Assembly: GCF_042433955.1 (NCBI RefSeq)
Contig: NZ_JBHLUH010000007.1
Location: forward strand, 120,585 to 184,584
From: Phytohabitans kaempferiae
Lineage (GTDB): Bacteria > Actinomycetota > Actinomycetes > Mycobacteriales > Micromonosporaceae
Direction: 5' to 3'
Length of the DNA stretch: 64,000 bases
Made by a program: the position numbers and the translations under genes. Of this stretch, positions 8,158 through 15,941 are shown one piece after another. How positions within the stretch are numbered: position 1 is the first letter of the stretch; each line of letters opens with the position of its first letter. The notes beneath the pieces were generated by a model. That model ran no database searches. It had not been told where the DNA came from and worked only from the letters and a program-made list of their open reading frames with translations.

Positions 8158-8930
8158 GCTGGTTGCAACTCCCTGCGCAGCCGGTGCCAGATGTCGTCGC
8201 GCAGCTTCGCGAAGTCCTCCGACGAGCGGATCCGGTCCGGGTCGCGGGGCCGGGGGAACGGCACGTCCACGACGGTGGAGATCCGGCCGGGTCGGGCGCT
8301 CATCACCGCGATCCGATCACCGAGCAGCAGCGCCTCGTCGATCGAGTGGGTGACGAAGACGACCGTGCTGCGGTTGGCCTGCCACAGCTCCAGCAGCTTC
8401 TCCTGTAGCAGCAGGCGCAGCTGCGCGTCGAGCGCCGCGAGTGGCTCGTCCATCAGGAGCAGCTCGGGGCGTACGGCAAGCGCGCGGGCGATCGCCACGC
8501 GTTGCTTCATCCCGCCGGAGACGGTGTCCGGGTACGCGTCGGCGAAGGCGGCGAGGTCGAGCTGAGCGAGCCAGTGGTCAGCGACCTCGCGCGCCCGGGC
8601 CCGCCGGACTCCGGCCTGTAGCAGCGGGAACATCACGTTGTGCCGGATCGTCTTCCACGGGAACACCGAGTAGTCCTGGAAGACGACGGCCGACAGCGTA
8701 CGGCTCGGCTCGTCATGGCGGATGCGGACCACACCACTGGACGGCCGCTCCAGCTCGGCCACGATGCGCAGCAGGGTGGTCTTGCCGCAACCGGACGGGC
8801 CGAGCAGGCAGAGGAACTCGCCGTCGCGCACGTCGAGCGTGATGCCGGACAGGGCCTCCACCGAACCGGCGCGCGTGGAGAAGACCTTGCCGACGTCGCC
8901 GATCTCGACTTTGACAGCGGGCTCAGCCAC
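8154..8930 (-). CDS. ABC transporter ATP-binding protein, Ssu/Tau type
   Basis: 258 residues. Walker A GPSGCGKTT, Q-loop VVFQDYSVFPWKT, signature VSGGMKQRVAIARAL, Walker B LLMDEPLAALD and the H-loop VFVTHSIDEA are all intact, and the sequence matches SsuB/TauB/NrtD-type subunits. I place the start at GTG 8930 because GAGAGG lies six bases before it; a TTG at 8948 in the same frame would add six residues but has no ribosome site. First gene of the importer operon. Confidence 0.87.
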   Translation of the reverse strand: MAEPAVKVEIGDVGKVFSTRAGSVEALSGITLDVRDGEFLCLLGPSGCGKTTLLRIVAELERPSSGVVRIRHDEPSRTLSAVVFQDYSVFPWKTIRHNVMFPLLQAGVRRARAREVADHWLAQLDLAAFADAYPDTVSGGMKQRVAIARALAVRPELLLMDEPLAALDAQLRLLLQEKLLELWQANRSTVVFVTHSIDEALLLGDRIAVMSARPGRISTVVDVPFPRPRDPDRIRSSEDFAKLRDDIWHRLRRELQPA

Positions 8931-9020
8931 GACCAGCCTCTCGGTCAACGAATGTAATGATGTAGAAGATAGATGTCATAGTCATGAAACACAAGGTGTC
9001 GAAAGCGCCTGGACGGTGGC
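8931..9020. promoter_or_regulatory. AT-rich promoter region with operator half-site
   Basis: This gap between the upstream hydratase end (9021) and the importer ATPase start is AT-rich. GAAGATAG (8965-8972) matches seven of eight bases of the right half of the 18-bp cluster dyad, followed by ATGTCATAG. It probably contains the promoter for the importer operon. Confidence 0.35.
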
Positions 9021-9734
9021 TCACAACAGTTCGTCGGCCGCCCGGGTCTCGATCGCGTACGCCTCGGCAAGCGTGCCGCGTACCCCTTCGCCGACCGCCC
9101 GCTTGATGGCGCGTACGGCGGCCGGCGGGTGTGCGGCGATCAGCTCGGCGATGTCGAGCGCCCGGTCCAGCGCGGTGCCGGCCGGGACCACCTCGCTGAC
9201 GTAGCCCCACTCCCGCATGCGTTCCGCGCCGAACCGCGCGCCGGTCAGCAGCACCTGCATCGCGGCCGCGTATCCGATCTGGCGCGGCAACCGGGCGACG
9301 GTGCCGCCGCTGGCCATGAAGCCGCGGCCCACCTCGGGCGTGCTGAACTGTGCGGTGTCGCCCGCGATACGGATGTCGGTGGCGCCGACGAGTTCGAACC
9401 CGGCGCCGAAGCAGATGCCCTCGATGGCGGCGACGACCGGAAACGGCAGCACCCTGTCGCGCAGGATCGCGCCGTGGATGTCGCCCCACAGGTGCTCGGG
9501 CAGCTCGCCGCCGCGCAGGGCGGCGGCGACGTCGTCCGGAAACGTCTTGAGGTCGGCGCCGGAGGAAAAGTCCCGTACACCGGTCACGACCGCGACCCGG
9601 GCGCCGTCCGCCGCGACATCGCGCCAGGCCCGCGAGAGCGCCCGGAACCCGGGCAGGTCCAGCGCGTTGCGGCGGGCCGGTTTGTCGAGCGTCACCAGCG
9701 CCACGTGCGGCCGGGGCGTCTCGACCCTGATCAC
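9021..9734 (-). CDS. Enoyl-CoA hydratase/isomerase family protein
   Basis: 237 residues, crotonase fold. The first oxyanion-hole loop reads VRDFSSGADLKTF and the second IEGICFGAGFELVGATDIRIA, both in place. At the catalytic acid position the sequence is STPEVGRGFMASGGTVARLPRQIG, with the Glu of PEVG kept. The GTG at 9734 overlaps the stop of the CGSC-motif protein gene as GTGA; a long reading frame further upstream lies inside that gene and is rejected. It is the last gene of a three-gene operon with the NifU-like and CGSC proteins (11727 to 9021). Confidence 0.83.
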   Translation of the reverse strand: MIRVETPRPHVALVTLDKPARRNALDLPGFRALSRAWRDVAADGARVAVVTGVRDFSSGADLKTFPDDVAAALRGGELPEHLWGDIHGAILRDRVLPFPVVAAIEGICFGAGFELVGATDIRIAGDTAQFSTPEVGRGFMASGGTVARLPRQIGYAAAMQVLLTGARFGAERMREWGYVSEVVPAGTALDRALDIAELIAAHPPAAVRAIKRAVGEGVRGTLAEAYAIETRAADELL

Positions 9735-11479
9735 GGCTTGGCCACCGGCCGGGTCACCGAGTTCGTACCGCCGAAGCAGAACTGGCTGCGCCCGGCCTTC
9801 GCGCCGACGACGAAGAACTCGAAGCAGTCGGCCGACGGGTTGACCGTCACCGGTGTCTCGGGTGCGTCGAGCAGCCACCGCAGCTCGGGGTGGGAGATCT
9901 CGAACGCCGGCATCGACTGGTTGAGCATCACCTGACGGAACGGCAGCTTGGTACGCCGGTGGATGGCCTCGCGGATCTCGGCCGGCCCCCAGCCCGCGTC
10001 CGCGAAGGCCGCCGCGTGGTCCGGCGCCATCAGCAGCATGTTGGAGAACGCGCCGTGGAACGGGTAGCCGGCCGACAGCGGCGCGTCCTTCTTGATGAGC
10101 CACGCGCCCGCGGACGGGGTGCCGACCGCGTGCGCGGTCAGCGTCGACCAGCTCTCGACGAGCTTGTCCGGATCGGAGTTCTGGAAGTCGAAGAACTCCG
10201 TCATTCCATAAGGGACGTTGACGGTCACGGTGGACTGCTCGCGGGCGAAGCCCTGCTGGACCCGCCACGGCTCCCACGGCGTACGCTCCTCGTTCTCGGC
10301 CACGCAGGCGGAGAACTTCATCGGCGTACCGATCGTGTCCATGTCGGTGATGCCCGGGTACGACAGGCCGACGTTCATCATCACCAGCCGCAGCGCCCGG
10401 CCGATGGCGACGTTGACCTCGGAGATCGAGCCCGGTCCCAGCGCGCAGATGCCCCGGTTCATACCGATCTCGTCCGCGATCGGCCCGGATACGAGGATCA
10501 GCGGCGCCTGCGGGCCAGTGGACATCGCCCACGTGCGCAACCCGATGGACGGGTCGAGCACGCACTCCATGACCGCCATCAGCACCGGCATCGCCTCCGG
10601 CCGGCAGCCCGCCATCACCGCGTTGGCGGCGATCTTCTCGACGGTGCCGATGCCGAAGCCGGGAGCGAAGTCGCCGACCTCGTGTGCGCCGTCGAGCCCG
10701 GACGCCTCGACCATCGCGGCCACCTTGCGTCGCGTCGGCGGCACGAGCGGCAACCCGTCGCTCCAGCCGTTGGCCACGAACCGCCGCTGCATCGCGTCGA
10801 ACGCGTCCATCAGATCAGCGCCGTCGAAGTGCAGCTCCGGCGCGCCCTCCAGCACCATCGAGTCGAACTCGGGCAGCACGTCGTACACCGCGCGCGGCGT
10901 CGTGAGCAGCTCGACCAGCTCGTCGAACGAGTCGTCGACCATCGTCCGGATCTCGTCGGTGCCCTTGTTGGAGAAGCAGTCCGGCACGATCAGCGGGCAG
11001 GCTTCGGGTACGCCGAACGTCTTCGCGCTGAACCGGGCGTCCTCGTCGAAGATGGCGGCGGTGTAGCCAATTGCCGGCACCCCGCGCCGCTCGACCTCGC
11101 AGAGGTCGCGCACGAGCCAGCTACAGCAGCTGCCGCAGTCGGCGGTGGTGGCGACCACCGCGTCAACCTGCCGCTCGATGAACGCGAGCTGCTCGTCGTC
11201 GAGGTAGCGGGTGGTGCCGCCGAGCGCGCCGGTCAGCTCGACGAACGTGACGCCGGTGAACCGCTCCGCGATCAGCTCCCGGGCACGGGCGAGCGCGTCG
11301 AGCCCGTTCTGCTTGCCGTTCCAGTACAGCGCGACCGTGGCGCCGTCGAGGGTGGCCGGCCGGGGCGCGGGCGGGAACCGGTCACCGCCGGCGTGCGAGC
11401 GCGGCGTGGCCACCGGGTTGACGATCGTCAGCGTCTGTGTCGACGGCGCGGCCTGAACCCGCGGCTGCGTCTGGGTCAC
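9731..11479 (-). CDS. UGSC-family (CGSC motif) protein fused to a conserved C-terminal domain
   Basis: 582 residues. The N-terminal part (about 45-220) has the hallmark DCGSC at residues 114-118, followed by WLVRDLCEVERRGVPAIGY, which matches the UGSC family whose selenoprotein members carry selenocysteine at the first Cys. Here it is an ordinary TGC Cys. The next roughly 340 residues form a second conserved domain beginning RRFVANGWSDGLPLVPPTRRKV, with a Gly-rich GPGSISEVNVAIGRAL stretch and a Cys in FSACVAENEE. The reaction is not known to me; a thiol redox or reductive-elimination role is suggested only by the CGSC motif. GTG 11479 overlaps the upstream NifU-like gene stop (GTGA), so the two are made together. 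Confidence 0.75.
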   Translation of the reverse strand: MTQTQPRVQAAPSTQTLTIVNPVATPRSHAGGDRFPPAPRPATLDGATVALYWNGKQNGLDALARARELIAERFTGVTFVELTGALGGTTRYLDDEQLAFIERQVDAVVATTADCGSCCSWLVRDLCEVERRGVPAIGYTAAIFDEDARFSAKTFGVPEACPLIVPDCFSNKGTDEIRTMVDDSFDELVELLTTPRAVYDVLPEFDSMVLEGAPELHFDGADLMDAFDAMQRRFVANGWSDGLPLVPPTRRKVAAMVEASGLDGAHEVGDFAPGFGIGTVEKIAANAVMAGCRPEAMPVLMAVMECVLDPSIGLRTWAMSTGPQAPLILVSGPIADEIGMNRGICALGPGSISEVNVAIGRALRLVMMNVGLSYPGITDMDTIGTPMKFSACVAENEERTPWEPWRVQQGFAREQSTVTVNVPYGMTEFFDFQNSDPDKLVESWSTLTAHAVGTPSAGAWLIKKDAPLSAGYPFHGAFSNMLLMAPDHAAAFADAGWGPAEIREAIHRRTKLPFRQVMLNQSMPAFEISHPELRWLLDAPETPVTVNPSADCFEFFVVGAKAGRSQFCFGGTNSVTRPVAKP

Positions 11480-11727
11480 GGCAGTACCTCCACAACCAAC
11501 TCGGCACCGGGACGGCGACGCCCCAGGGTTTCGGACATCAACTGGTGCAGCTCCTGCTGTGGCAGTACGCACACGTCGTCCTGGCAGTCCGGGCCGGCGT
11601 TGCCGGGCCGGTAGCCGACGCGCAGCACCTCGCCTTCGCTCTCCAGGAGCACGACCTGGCCGCCGTCGCGGCGGACCATCCGGTCGAACTGGGCGACGAT
11701 CTCCGCACCGAGGGACGTCAGTGACAT
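11476..11727 (-). CDS. Small NifU-C-terminal-like protein with Cx4C
   Basis: 83 residues. The pattern MVRRDGGQVVLLESEGEVLRVGY near residues 17-39, then CQDDVC (48-53), then a helix and a GAELVVEV strand follows the layout of the NifU C-terminal domain (DGG at the start, two cysteines after the second strand). In NifU the cysteines are CxxC and hold an iron-sulfur cluster; here they are Cx4C, so cluster binding is uncertain. ATG at 11727 has AGGAGG five bases upstream. It leads the operon with the CGSC protein and a hydratase, so a role in supplying or sensing thiol or cluster chemistry for the CGSC protein is an inference. Confidence 0.55.
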   Translation of the reverse strand: MSLTSLGAEIVAQFDRMVRRDGGQVVLLESEGEVLRVGYRPGNAGPDCQDDVCVLPQQELHQLMSETLGRRRPGAELVVEVLP

Positions 11728-11818
11728 GGTTCCTCCTGTCGTCGACCTAATCTAGGAACCTAGTCTTGACCTCGCCATCAAGTCAATGTTTCTATCATTG
11801 CCCTGTTAGGAGGTCCGC
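11728..11818. promoter_or_regulatory. Divergent promoter region
   Basis: Between the NifU-like gene and the SnoaL-like gene. It holds the dyad CTAGG-AA-CCTAG (11752-11763), a TTGACC hexamer at 11766-11771 that could be a -35 box for the rightward gene, and CTATCATTG (11792-11800), which matches the left half of the cluster's 18-bp site in seven positions of interest (CTATC plus T). Only the dyad and the hexamer are direct observations. Confidence 0.4.
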
Positions 11819-12208
11819 ATGTCCGACGACGCGCTGATCCGTTCCCTACTCGGCCGAGCCGCCCACCTTGCCGACGAAGGGACACCGGAGGACTACCGGG
11901 CGCTCTACACGCCCGGCGCCATCTGGACGATGGGCGAGAGCACGCAGACCGGTGTCGAAGAGATCATCGAGGCCACGCGACGACGGCGCGCCCAGGGCGT
12001 CAGCGGTCCCGGCACCGGGACGCGGCACTTCGTCACCCCGATGCACGTGACCGTCGACGGAGACAGCGCGACCGCCGTCTCGTACTTCCTCTTCCTCGGC
12101 GACACGGCCAACGCGCCGGCGGTGAAGCTGTTCGGCGTCTACACCGACGACCTGGTGCGGACGGCGGACGGCTGGCGGATCAGCCGGCGCGTCAGCCGGG
12201 CCGGATGA
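11819..12208 (+). CDS. SnoaL/NTF2-like protein
   Basis: 129 residues of the cone-shaped NTF2-like fold: an N-terminal helix pair (LLGRAAHLADEG), DYRALYTPGAIWTMGES, TRHFVTPMHVTVDGDSATAVSYFLFLG and a closing DDLVRTADGWRISRRVS strand pair. This matches the SnoaL_4-type group that includes ketosteroid-isomerase-like and ring-hydroxylating dioxygenase beta-like proteins. Members act as small isomerases, cyclases or hydrolases, and no catalytic residue can be named with confidence. ATG follows AGGAGG by six bases, so translation should be strong. It is transcribed alone, divergent from the CGSC-protein operon. Confidence 0.72.
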   Translation: MSDDALIRSLLGRAAHLADEGTPEDYRALYTPGAIWTMGESTQTGVEEIIEATRRRRAQGVSGPGTGTRHFVTPMHVTVDGDSATAVSYFLFLGDTANAPAVKLFGVYTDDLVRTADGWRISRRVSRAG

Positions 12209-12216
12209 CCGCGCCG

Positions 12217-12978
12217 CTACGCGGGATCGGTGAACCGGTGCACGGCGGACCAGGCCACGACCTGCTCGATCCGGCGCGGGTAGCCCTTGCGCAGCCGGCG
12301 ACCGAATTCCTCCTCCAACTCGCGCATGAACGCGCCCGCCCGCCCCGGGTCGCGCGCGGCGACCGCCTCGTGCACCGCGCGCAGCCGGCGCAACACCTCC
12401 AGCCGGTACGGCTCGTCGGGGACGAAACCCGAGCTGTTGACGACCGCGCGCAACGCCGGCGACAGGATCACGAACAGCTCGTTGTGGCTGCTCGCGGCCA
12501 GGTGCCGCCAGTACCGCTCGTACGCCGCGGCGAACTCCGGGTAGGAGCCGACCACGCCCTCGATCGTGTCGAGGTCGGCCGCCATCCGCGCCACCTCCTC
12601 GTCGGTGGCGTTCTGGGCGGCGAGCTCGGCCATCCCCGGCTCGATCGCCACCCTGGCATCGAGCACGGCGCGCAGCGGCGCCCCGCCGAATTGCAGCAGC
12701 AGCGCGATCGTCGAGGCCAGGTGCTGCCAGCCGGGCGCCACGATCTCCGGGCCTCCGCCCGGACCAGGCCGCATGACGATCACGCCCTGGGCCTCGAGGA
12801 ACCGCAGCGCCTCGCGGTAAGTGCCGCGGCCGACTCCGTGCCGGCGCATCGCCTCCGCCTCCGGCAGGTAGCGGTCGCCGGGCCCCATGCCGTCTTCGGC
12901 CATGGTGGCCACGATCTGGCGGGCCACCTCGAGCGAGAGCTTCGGGCGGCGGCCGGCGTTCGCCGTCGGATCGCGCAT
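12217..12978 (-). CDS. GntR-family transcriptional regulator, FadR type
   Basis: 253 residues. The winged-helix domain reads SLEVARQIVATMAEDGMGPGDRYLPEAEAMRRHG, then VGRGTYREALRFLEAQGVIVM (about 49-69) and the Gly-rich wing PGPGGGPEIV. The C-terminal helical domain with YERYWRHLAASSHNELFVILS and the closing RRLRAVHEAVAARDPGRAGAFMRELEEEF fits the FCD type. It is divergent from the VOC-CoA ligase pair after a gap of only 23 bases, so it may regulate that pair. It differs clearly from the other GntR regulator at 5398, so the cluster has at least two control inputs. Confidence 0.87.
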   Translation of the reverse strand: MRDPTANAGRRPKLSLEVARQIVATMAEDGMGPGDRYLPEAEAMRRHGVGRGTYREALRFLEAQGVIVMRPGPGGGPEIVAPGWQHLASTIALLLQFGGAPLRAVLDARVAIEPGMAELAAQNATDEEVARMAADLDTIEGVVGSYPEFAAAYERYWRHLAASSHNELFVILSPALRAVVNSSGFVPDEPYRLEVLRRLRAVHEAVAARDPGRAGAFMRELEEEFGRRLRKGYPRRIEQVVAWSAVHRFTDPA

Positions 12979-13001
12979 CAGCAGATGGTACGGGGGCGGT
13001 A

Positions 13002-13586
13002 GTGAACGACATCGGCATCGTCCGGCTCTCGCATGTCGGGTTCGCGGTCGGCGACATCGACGAGTTCCGGGGTACCTGGGGAGCCGCGCTCGGGATCACG
13101 TCCTGGGCCGTACGCGAGATCACGCAGGAGCCGGGGACGACCAAGCTTCGCGGCGCGGTCGCCGGGCCGGCGTTCTCGCGCATCGCGTTCGCCCGGCTCG
13201 CGGACACCTCGGTCGAGCTGGTCGAACCGCACCACGGCGAGACGCGCACCGCGCTGTGGCTGGCCGAGCACGGCCCCGGCATCCACCACCTGGCGTTCTG
13301 GGTCGCGGACCTGACGCGGGCGCTGCACGCGCTGGGCGACTCGGTCGAGGTCACGTACTCCCCGGTCGACGTCGCGTCGGCCGCGATGATACGCGGCACC
13401 GGCGCATTACCCACAGTGGACGATGTTGCCGGGTTCTGGGCGTACACCGAGCACCACGCCGCGGACGTGCCGTGGTGCCTGGAGCTGCTCGACGCCCGGC
13501 GCGCCGGGACGCTCCGCGCGACGTTCGGCGACCACCTCGTCTACCCCGACACCCCGGCGACGCGGCTCCCGGCGGACGCGGCATGA
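13002..13586 (+). CDS. VOC (glyoxalase/bleomycin-resistance) family protein
   Basis: 194 residues. Two VOC half-modules can be seen: RLSHVGFAVGDIDEFRGTWGAALGI at the N-terminus with a metal-ligand-like His11, and GIHHLAFWVADLTRALHAL in the second half with HH (about 90-91), plus LELLD near the end with a Glu ligand candidate. This is the layout of methylmalonyl-CoA epimerase and related metal-dependent isomerases or dioxygenases. The GTG start at 13002 is preceded by GGGGGCGG. The stop overlaps the following CoA ligase (ATGA). The reaction is unknown; epimerising an acyl-CoA branch point is one reasonable idea. Confidence 0.75.
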   Translation: MNDIGIVRLSHVGFAVGDIDEFRGTWGAALGITSWAVREITQEPGTTKLRGAVAGPAFSRIAFARLADTSVELVEPHHGETRTALWLAEHGPGIHHLAFWVADLTRALHALGDSVEVTYSPVDVASAAMIRGTGALPTVDDVAGFWAYTEHHAADVPWCLELLDARRAGTLRATFGDHLVYPDTPATRLPADAA

Positions 13587-15154
13587 CCGGCGAGTCGCTC
13601 GACGCGCTGCTCGCGGCCGCCGCCGCCGACGCCGCGGACGTCACCGCGCTGGTCTGCGGCCCGCGCCGCTACACGTACGCGGAACTCGACGCGGCCGTCC
13701 GCGCGGGCGCGGCGGCGTGGCTGCGCGACGGCCTCGCACCCGGCGACCGGGTCGCGGTCTGGGCCGCGAACACCGCAGACTGCGCGGTCGTCATGCTCTC
13801 GGTGATCGTCGCCGGCGGTGTGCTGGTGCCACTCAACCCCCGCTACACCGCCCGCGAGGTGGGTCAGCTGCTGCCGAGAGTGCGCTGCCGGTACGTGGTC
13901 GCCTCCGCGCACACCGCCGACCGGCGGCTGGCCGACGAGGTGCTGCCGATCGCGGGCGACGCCACCGTGGTCGTGATCGACGGCGAGCCCGGCGCTGACC
14001 CCGACCGCGGCACGCCACCAGCGGGCCCGCGGCACTGGGCCGAGCTGGTGCGCGGCGCTGGACCGGGCCAGGCGGCCCAGCCGTCGCCCCTGGCGGCGAT
14101 CCAGTTCACGTCCGGCACCACCGGCCGGCCCAAGGGCGCGCTGCTGAAGCAGGCGCCGATGATCGGCACCGCGCGCACCTGGGCGCGCGTGGTCGGCCTG
14201 AGCCGCGGCGACCGGTACCCGGTGCTCTATCCGCTGGCGCACGTCGGCGGTTTCAAGACCGGGCTGGTGTCGTGCATCCACGCGCGGGCGACGATCGAGC
14301 TGTTGCCGGTCGTGTCGGCCGCGGGGATCGTGACGCTCGTCCGGGGCGGCGGGGTCACCGTGCTGAACGCCCCGCCGACGGCGCAGGCGTACGTCCTCGC
14401 CGCCCGGCGCGCCGGCGAGCTACCCGGGGACCTCGGCATCCGGACCGCGGTGATCGGTTCGGCGGTCGTCGCGCCAGAGCTGGTCCGCGGCCTGCTGCGC
14501 GACGTCGGCGTCGGCGACGTGGTCATCGGGTACGGGCTCACCGAGGCGACCGGTGTGTGCACGATGACCCGTCGGGGCGACCCGGTCGACCTTGTCTGCG
14601 GCACGATCGGGCGGCCCATCGACGGCGTCCGGGCGCGGGTGCACGCGCCAGGGCCGGACGGGGTCGGCGAGTTGGAGGTAGCCGGCTACAACGTGATGGC
14701 CGGCTACCTCGATGATCCACAGGCCACCGCGGACGCACTGCGCGACGGCTGGCTGCGCACCGGAGACCTGTGCCGGATCGGCGACGACGGCTACGTCCGG
14801 CTGGCCGGCCGGGCCCGGGACCTGGTCATCGTCGGCGGGTTCAACGTCTACCCGGCCGAGGTGGAGAACGCGCTCGGTGAGCATCCCGCCGTACGGGAGG
14901 CGGTGGTCGTGGGCGTGCCGCACGCCCGGCTCGGCGAGGTGCCGGCCGCCTACGTCGTTGCGTCCGATATGGACAGTGAGGCGCTCGCGGCATGGTGCCG
15001 CGAGCGCCTGGCGAACTTCAAGGTGCCCCGCCACATATGGCTCGTGGAGGACCTGCCGCGTACACCGCACGGCAAGGTCGCCCGCGCCGAACTCGCCGAA
15101 CGGGCCGCCGCTACCGCGCCAGCCGGGCGCGCAGATCGGCCACCGCCGCCGTGA
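13583..15154 (+). CDS. AMP-dependent acyl-CoA ligase
   Basis: 523 residues. IQFTSGTTGRPKGALLKQ is the phosphate loop, IGYGLTEATGVCTM the adenine motif, RTGDLCRIGDDGYVRLAGRARDL the hinge region, VIVGGFNVYPAEVENAL the FadD3-like stretch, and TPHGKVARAEL holds the C-terminal lysine. The ATG at 13583 overlaps the stop of the VOC gene (ATGA); an in-frame extension upstream only runs through that gene. Its last 44 bases overlap the 3' end of the convergent enoyl-CoA hydratase at 15111, which could make antisense transcripts. Substrate unknown. Confidence 0.88.
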   Translation: MTGESLDALLAAAAADAADVTALVCGPRRYTYAELDAAVRAGAAAWLRDGLAPGDRVAVWAANTADCAVVMLSVIVAGGVLVPLNPRYTAREVGQLLPRVRCRYVVASAHTADRRLADEVLPIAGDATVVVIDGEPGADPDRGTPPAGPRHWAELVRGAGPGQAAQPSPLAAIQFTSGTTGRPKGALLKQAPMIGTARTWARVVGLSRGDRYPVLYPLAHVGGFKTGLVSCIHARATIELLPVVSAAGIVTLVRGGGVTVLNAPPTAQAYVLAARRAGELPGDLGIRTAVIGSAVVAPELVRGLLRDVGVGDVVIGYGLTEATGVCTMTRRGDPVDLVCGTIGRPIDGVRARVHAPGPDGVGELEVAGYNVMAGYLDDPQATADALRDGWLRTGDLCRIGDDGYVRLAGRARDLVIVGGFNVYPAEVENALGEHPAVREAVVVGVPHARLGEVPAAYVVASDMDSEALAAWCRERLANFKVPRHIWLVEDLPRTPHGKVARAELAERAAATAPAGRADRPPPP

Positions 15155-15866
15155 ACGCGGGCTGCCGCATCGACCACTCCTGGTGGATCTGCTCGACCTC
15201 GGCGGCCATCCGGGGGTCGGTGATCGCGCGGCTCAACCGCATCGTGGACTTGGCCCGCCGGACCACCTCCGGCGCGCGGCGTACGACCTTGCGGGTCAGG
15301 CGGCGCACCTCGGCGTCCAGGCCGCCGTCGGGCACGCACCGCCAGACCAGACCGCTCTCCTGCGCCTGGCGCCCGGTCAGCGTGTCACCGAGCAGTACCA
15401 GTGCCGCGACGCCTTGGCGCCCGACGCGCTGTTCGAGCTTCCACAGGTGGCCGCCGCCGGGGTGGATCGCGAGGTCGAGGAAGCGCGGGTCGAACGTCGC
15501 GCTCTCCGCCGCCACGGCCACGTCGCAGGCCAGCACGAAGCTCACGCCCGCGCCGATCGTCGGGCCGTGCACCGCCGCGACCACCGGTACCGGGAGCGCT
15601 TCGAGCGCACGGAAACCCGCATACACGCCGATCGGATCCTCCGCGGGCGTACCGAGCGCGTGGACGTCGCCGCCGGCCGCGAAGACCGGTCCGTTGGCGC
15701 GCAGCACCGCGACGCGTACCTCCGGATCCTGGCCGACCTCACCGCACGCCGCCGCGAGCTGCGCGACCAGGACGGGGTTGAGACTGTTGCGGCGCTCCAC
15801 GTCGTCGAGCGTGATCCAGGCGACGTGGTCGGCGACCTCGACGGTCACAGCCCGGTGTTCCGGCAC
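15111..15866 (-). CDS. Enoyl-CoA hydratase/isomerase family protein
   Basis: 251 residues of the crotonase fold: GPVFAAGGDVHALG and VHGPTIGAGVSFVLACDVAVA are the two oxyanion-hole loops. Around the usual catalytic acids the sequence reads DPRFLDLAIHPGGGHLWKLEQRVG; the Glu of the EVG signature is replaced by Asp-Leu-Ala, which is seen in isomerase-like or unusual members. GTG at 15866 follows AGGAGGGGA. Transcribed opposite to the acyl-CoA dehydrogenase pair at 15942, sharing an AT-rich promoter gap. Confidence 0.8.
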   Translation of the reverse strand: MPEHRAVTVEVADHVAWITLDDVERRNSLNPVLVAQLAAACGEVGQDPEVRVAVLRANGPVFAAGGDVHALGTPAEDPIGVYAGFRALEALPVPVVAAVHGPTIGAGVSFVLACDVAVAAESATFDPRFLDLAIHPGGGHLWKLEQRVGRQGVAALVLLGDTLTGRQAQESGLVWRCVPDGGLDAEVRRLTRKVVRRAPEVVRRAKSTMRLSRAITDPRMAAEVEQIHQEWSMRQPAFTAAVADLRARLAR

Positions 15867-15880
15867 GGCGTCCCCTCCTG

Positions 15881-15929
15881 CTATTCTATGAAAGATAGAG
15901 AGTATAGCTATGAAAGATATATATCATAG
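15881..15929. promoter_or_regulatory. Tandem operator-like repeats in divergent promoter (site 3)
   Basis: CTATTCTATGAAAGATAG (15881-15898) matches 13 of 16 fixed positions of the cluster dyad. The 12-mer CTATGAAAGATA occurs twice, at 15886 and 15908, exactly 22 bases apart or two helix turns. The second copy ends in TCATAG (15924-15929), making a CTATGA...TCATAG dyad. Two stacked sites between two divergent operons suggest cooperative binding. Confidence 0.55.
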
Positions 15930-15941
15930 CGTCGGAGGATC

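Noticed and set aside
6254..8930. Sulfonate (ssu) or taurine (tau) utilisation operon
   Set aside because: The transporter type fits but no desulfonating enzyme is nearby, so I do not use the gene symbols.
10984..11479. Possible selenocysteine codon at the UGSC motif
   Set aside because: The motif codons read TGC for Cys (DCGSC) and the frame has no in-frame TGA; no SECIS-like context is needed.
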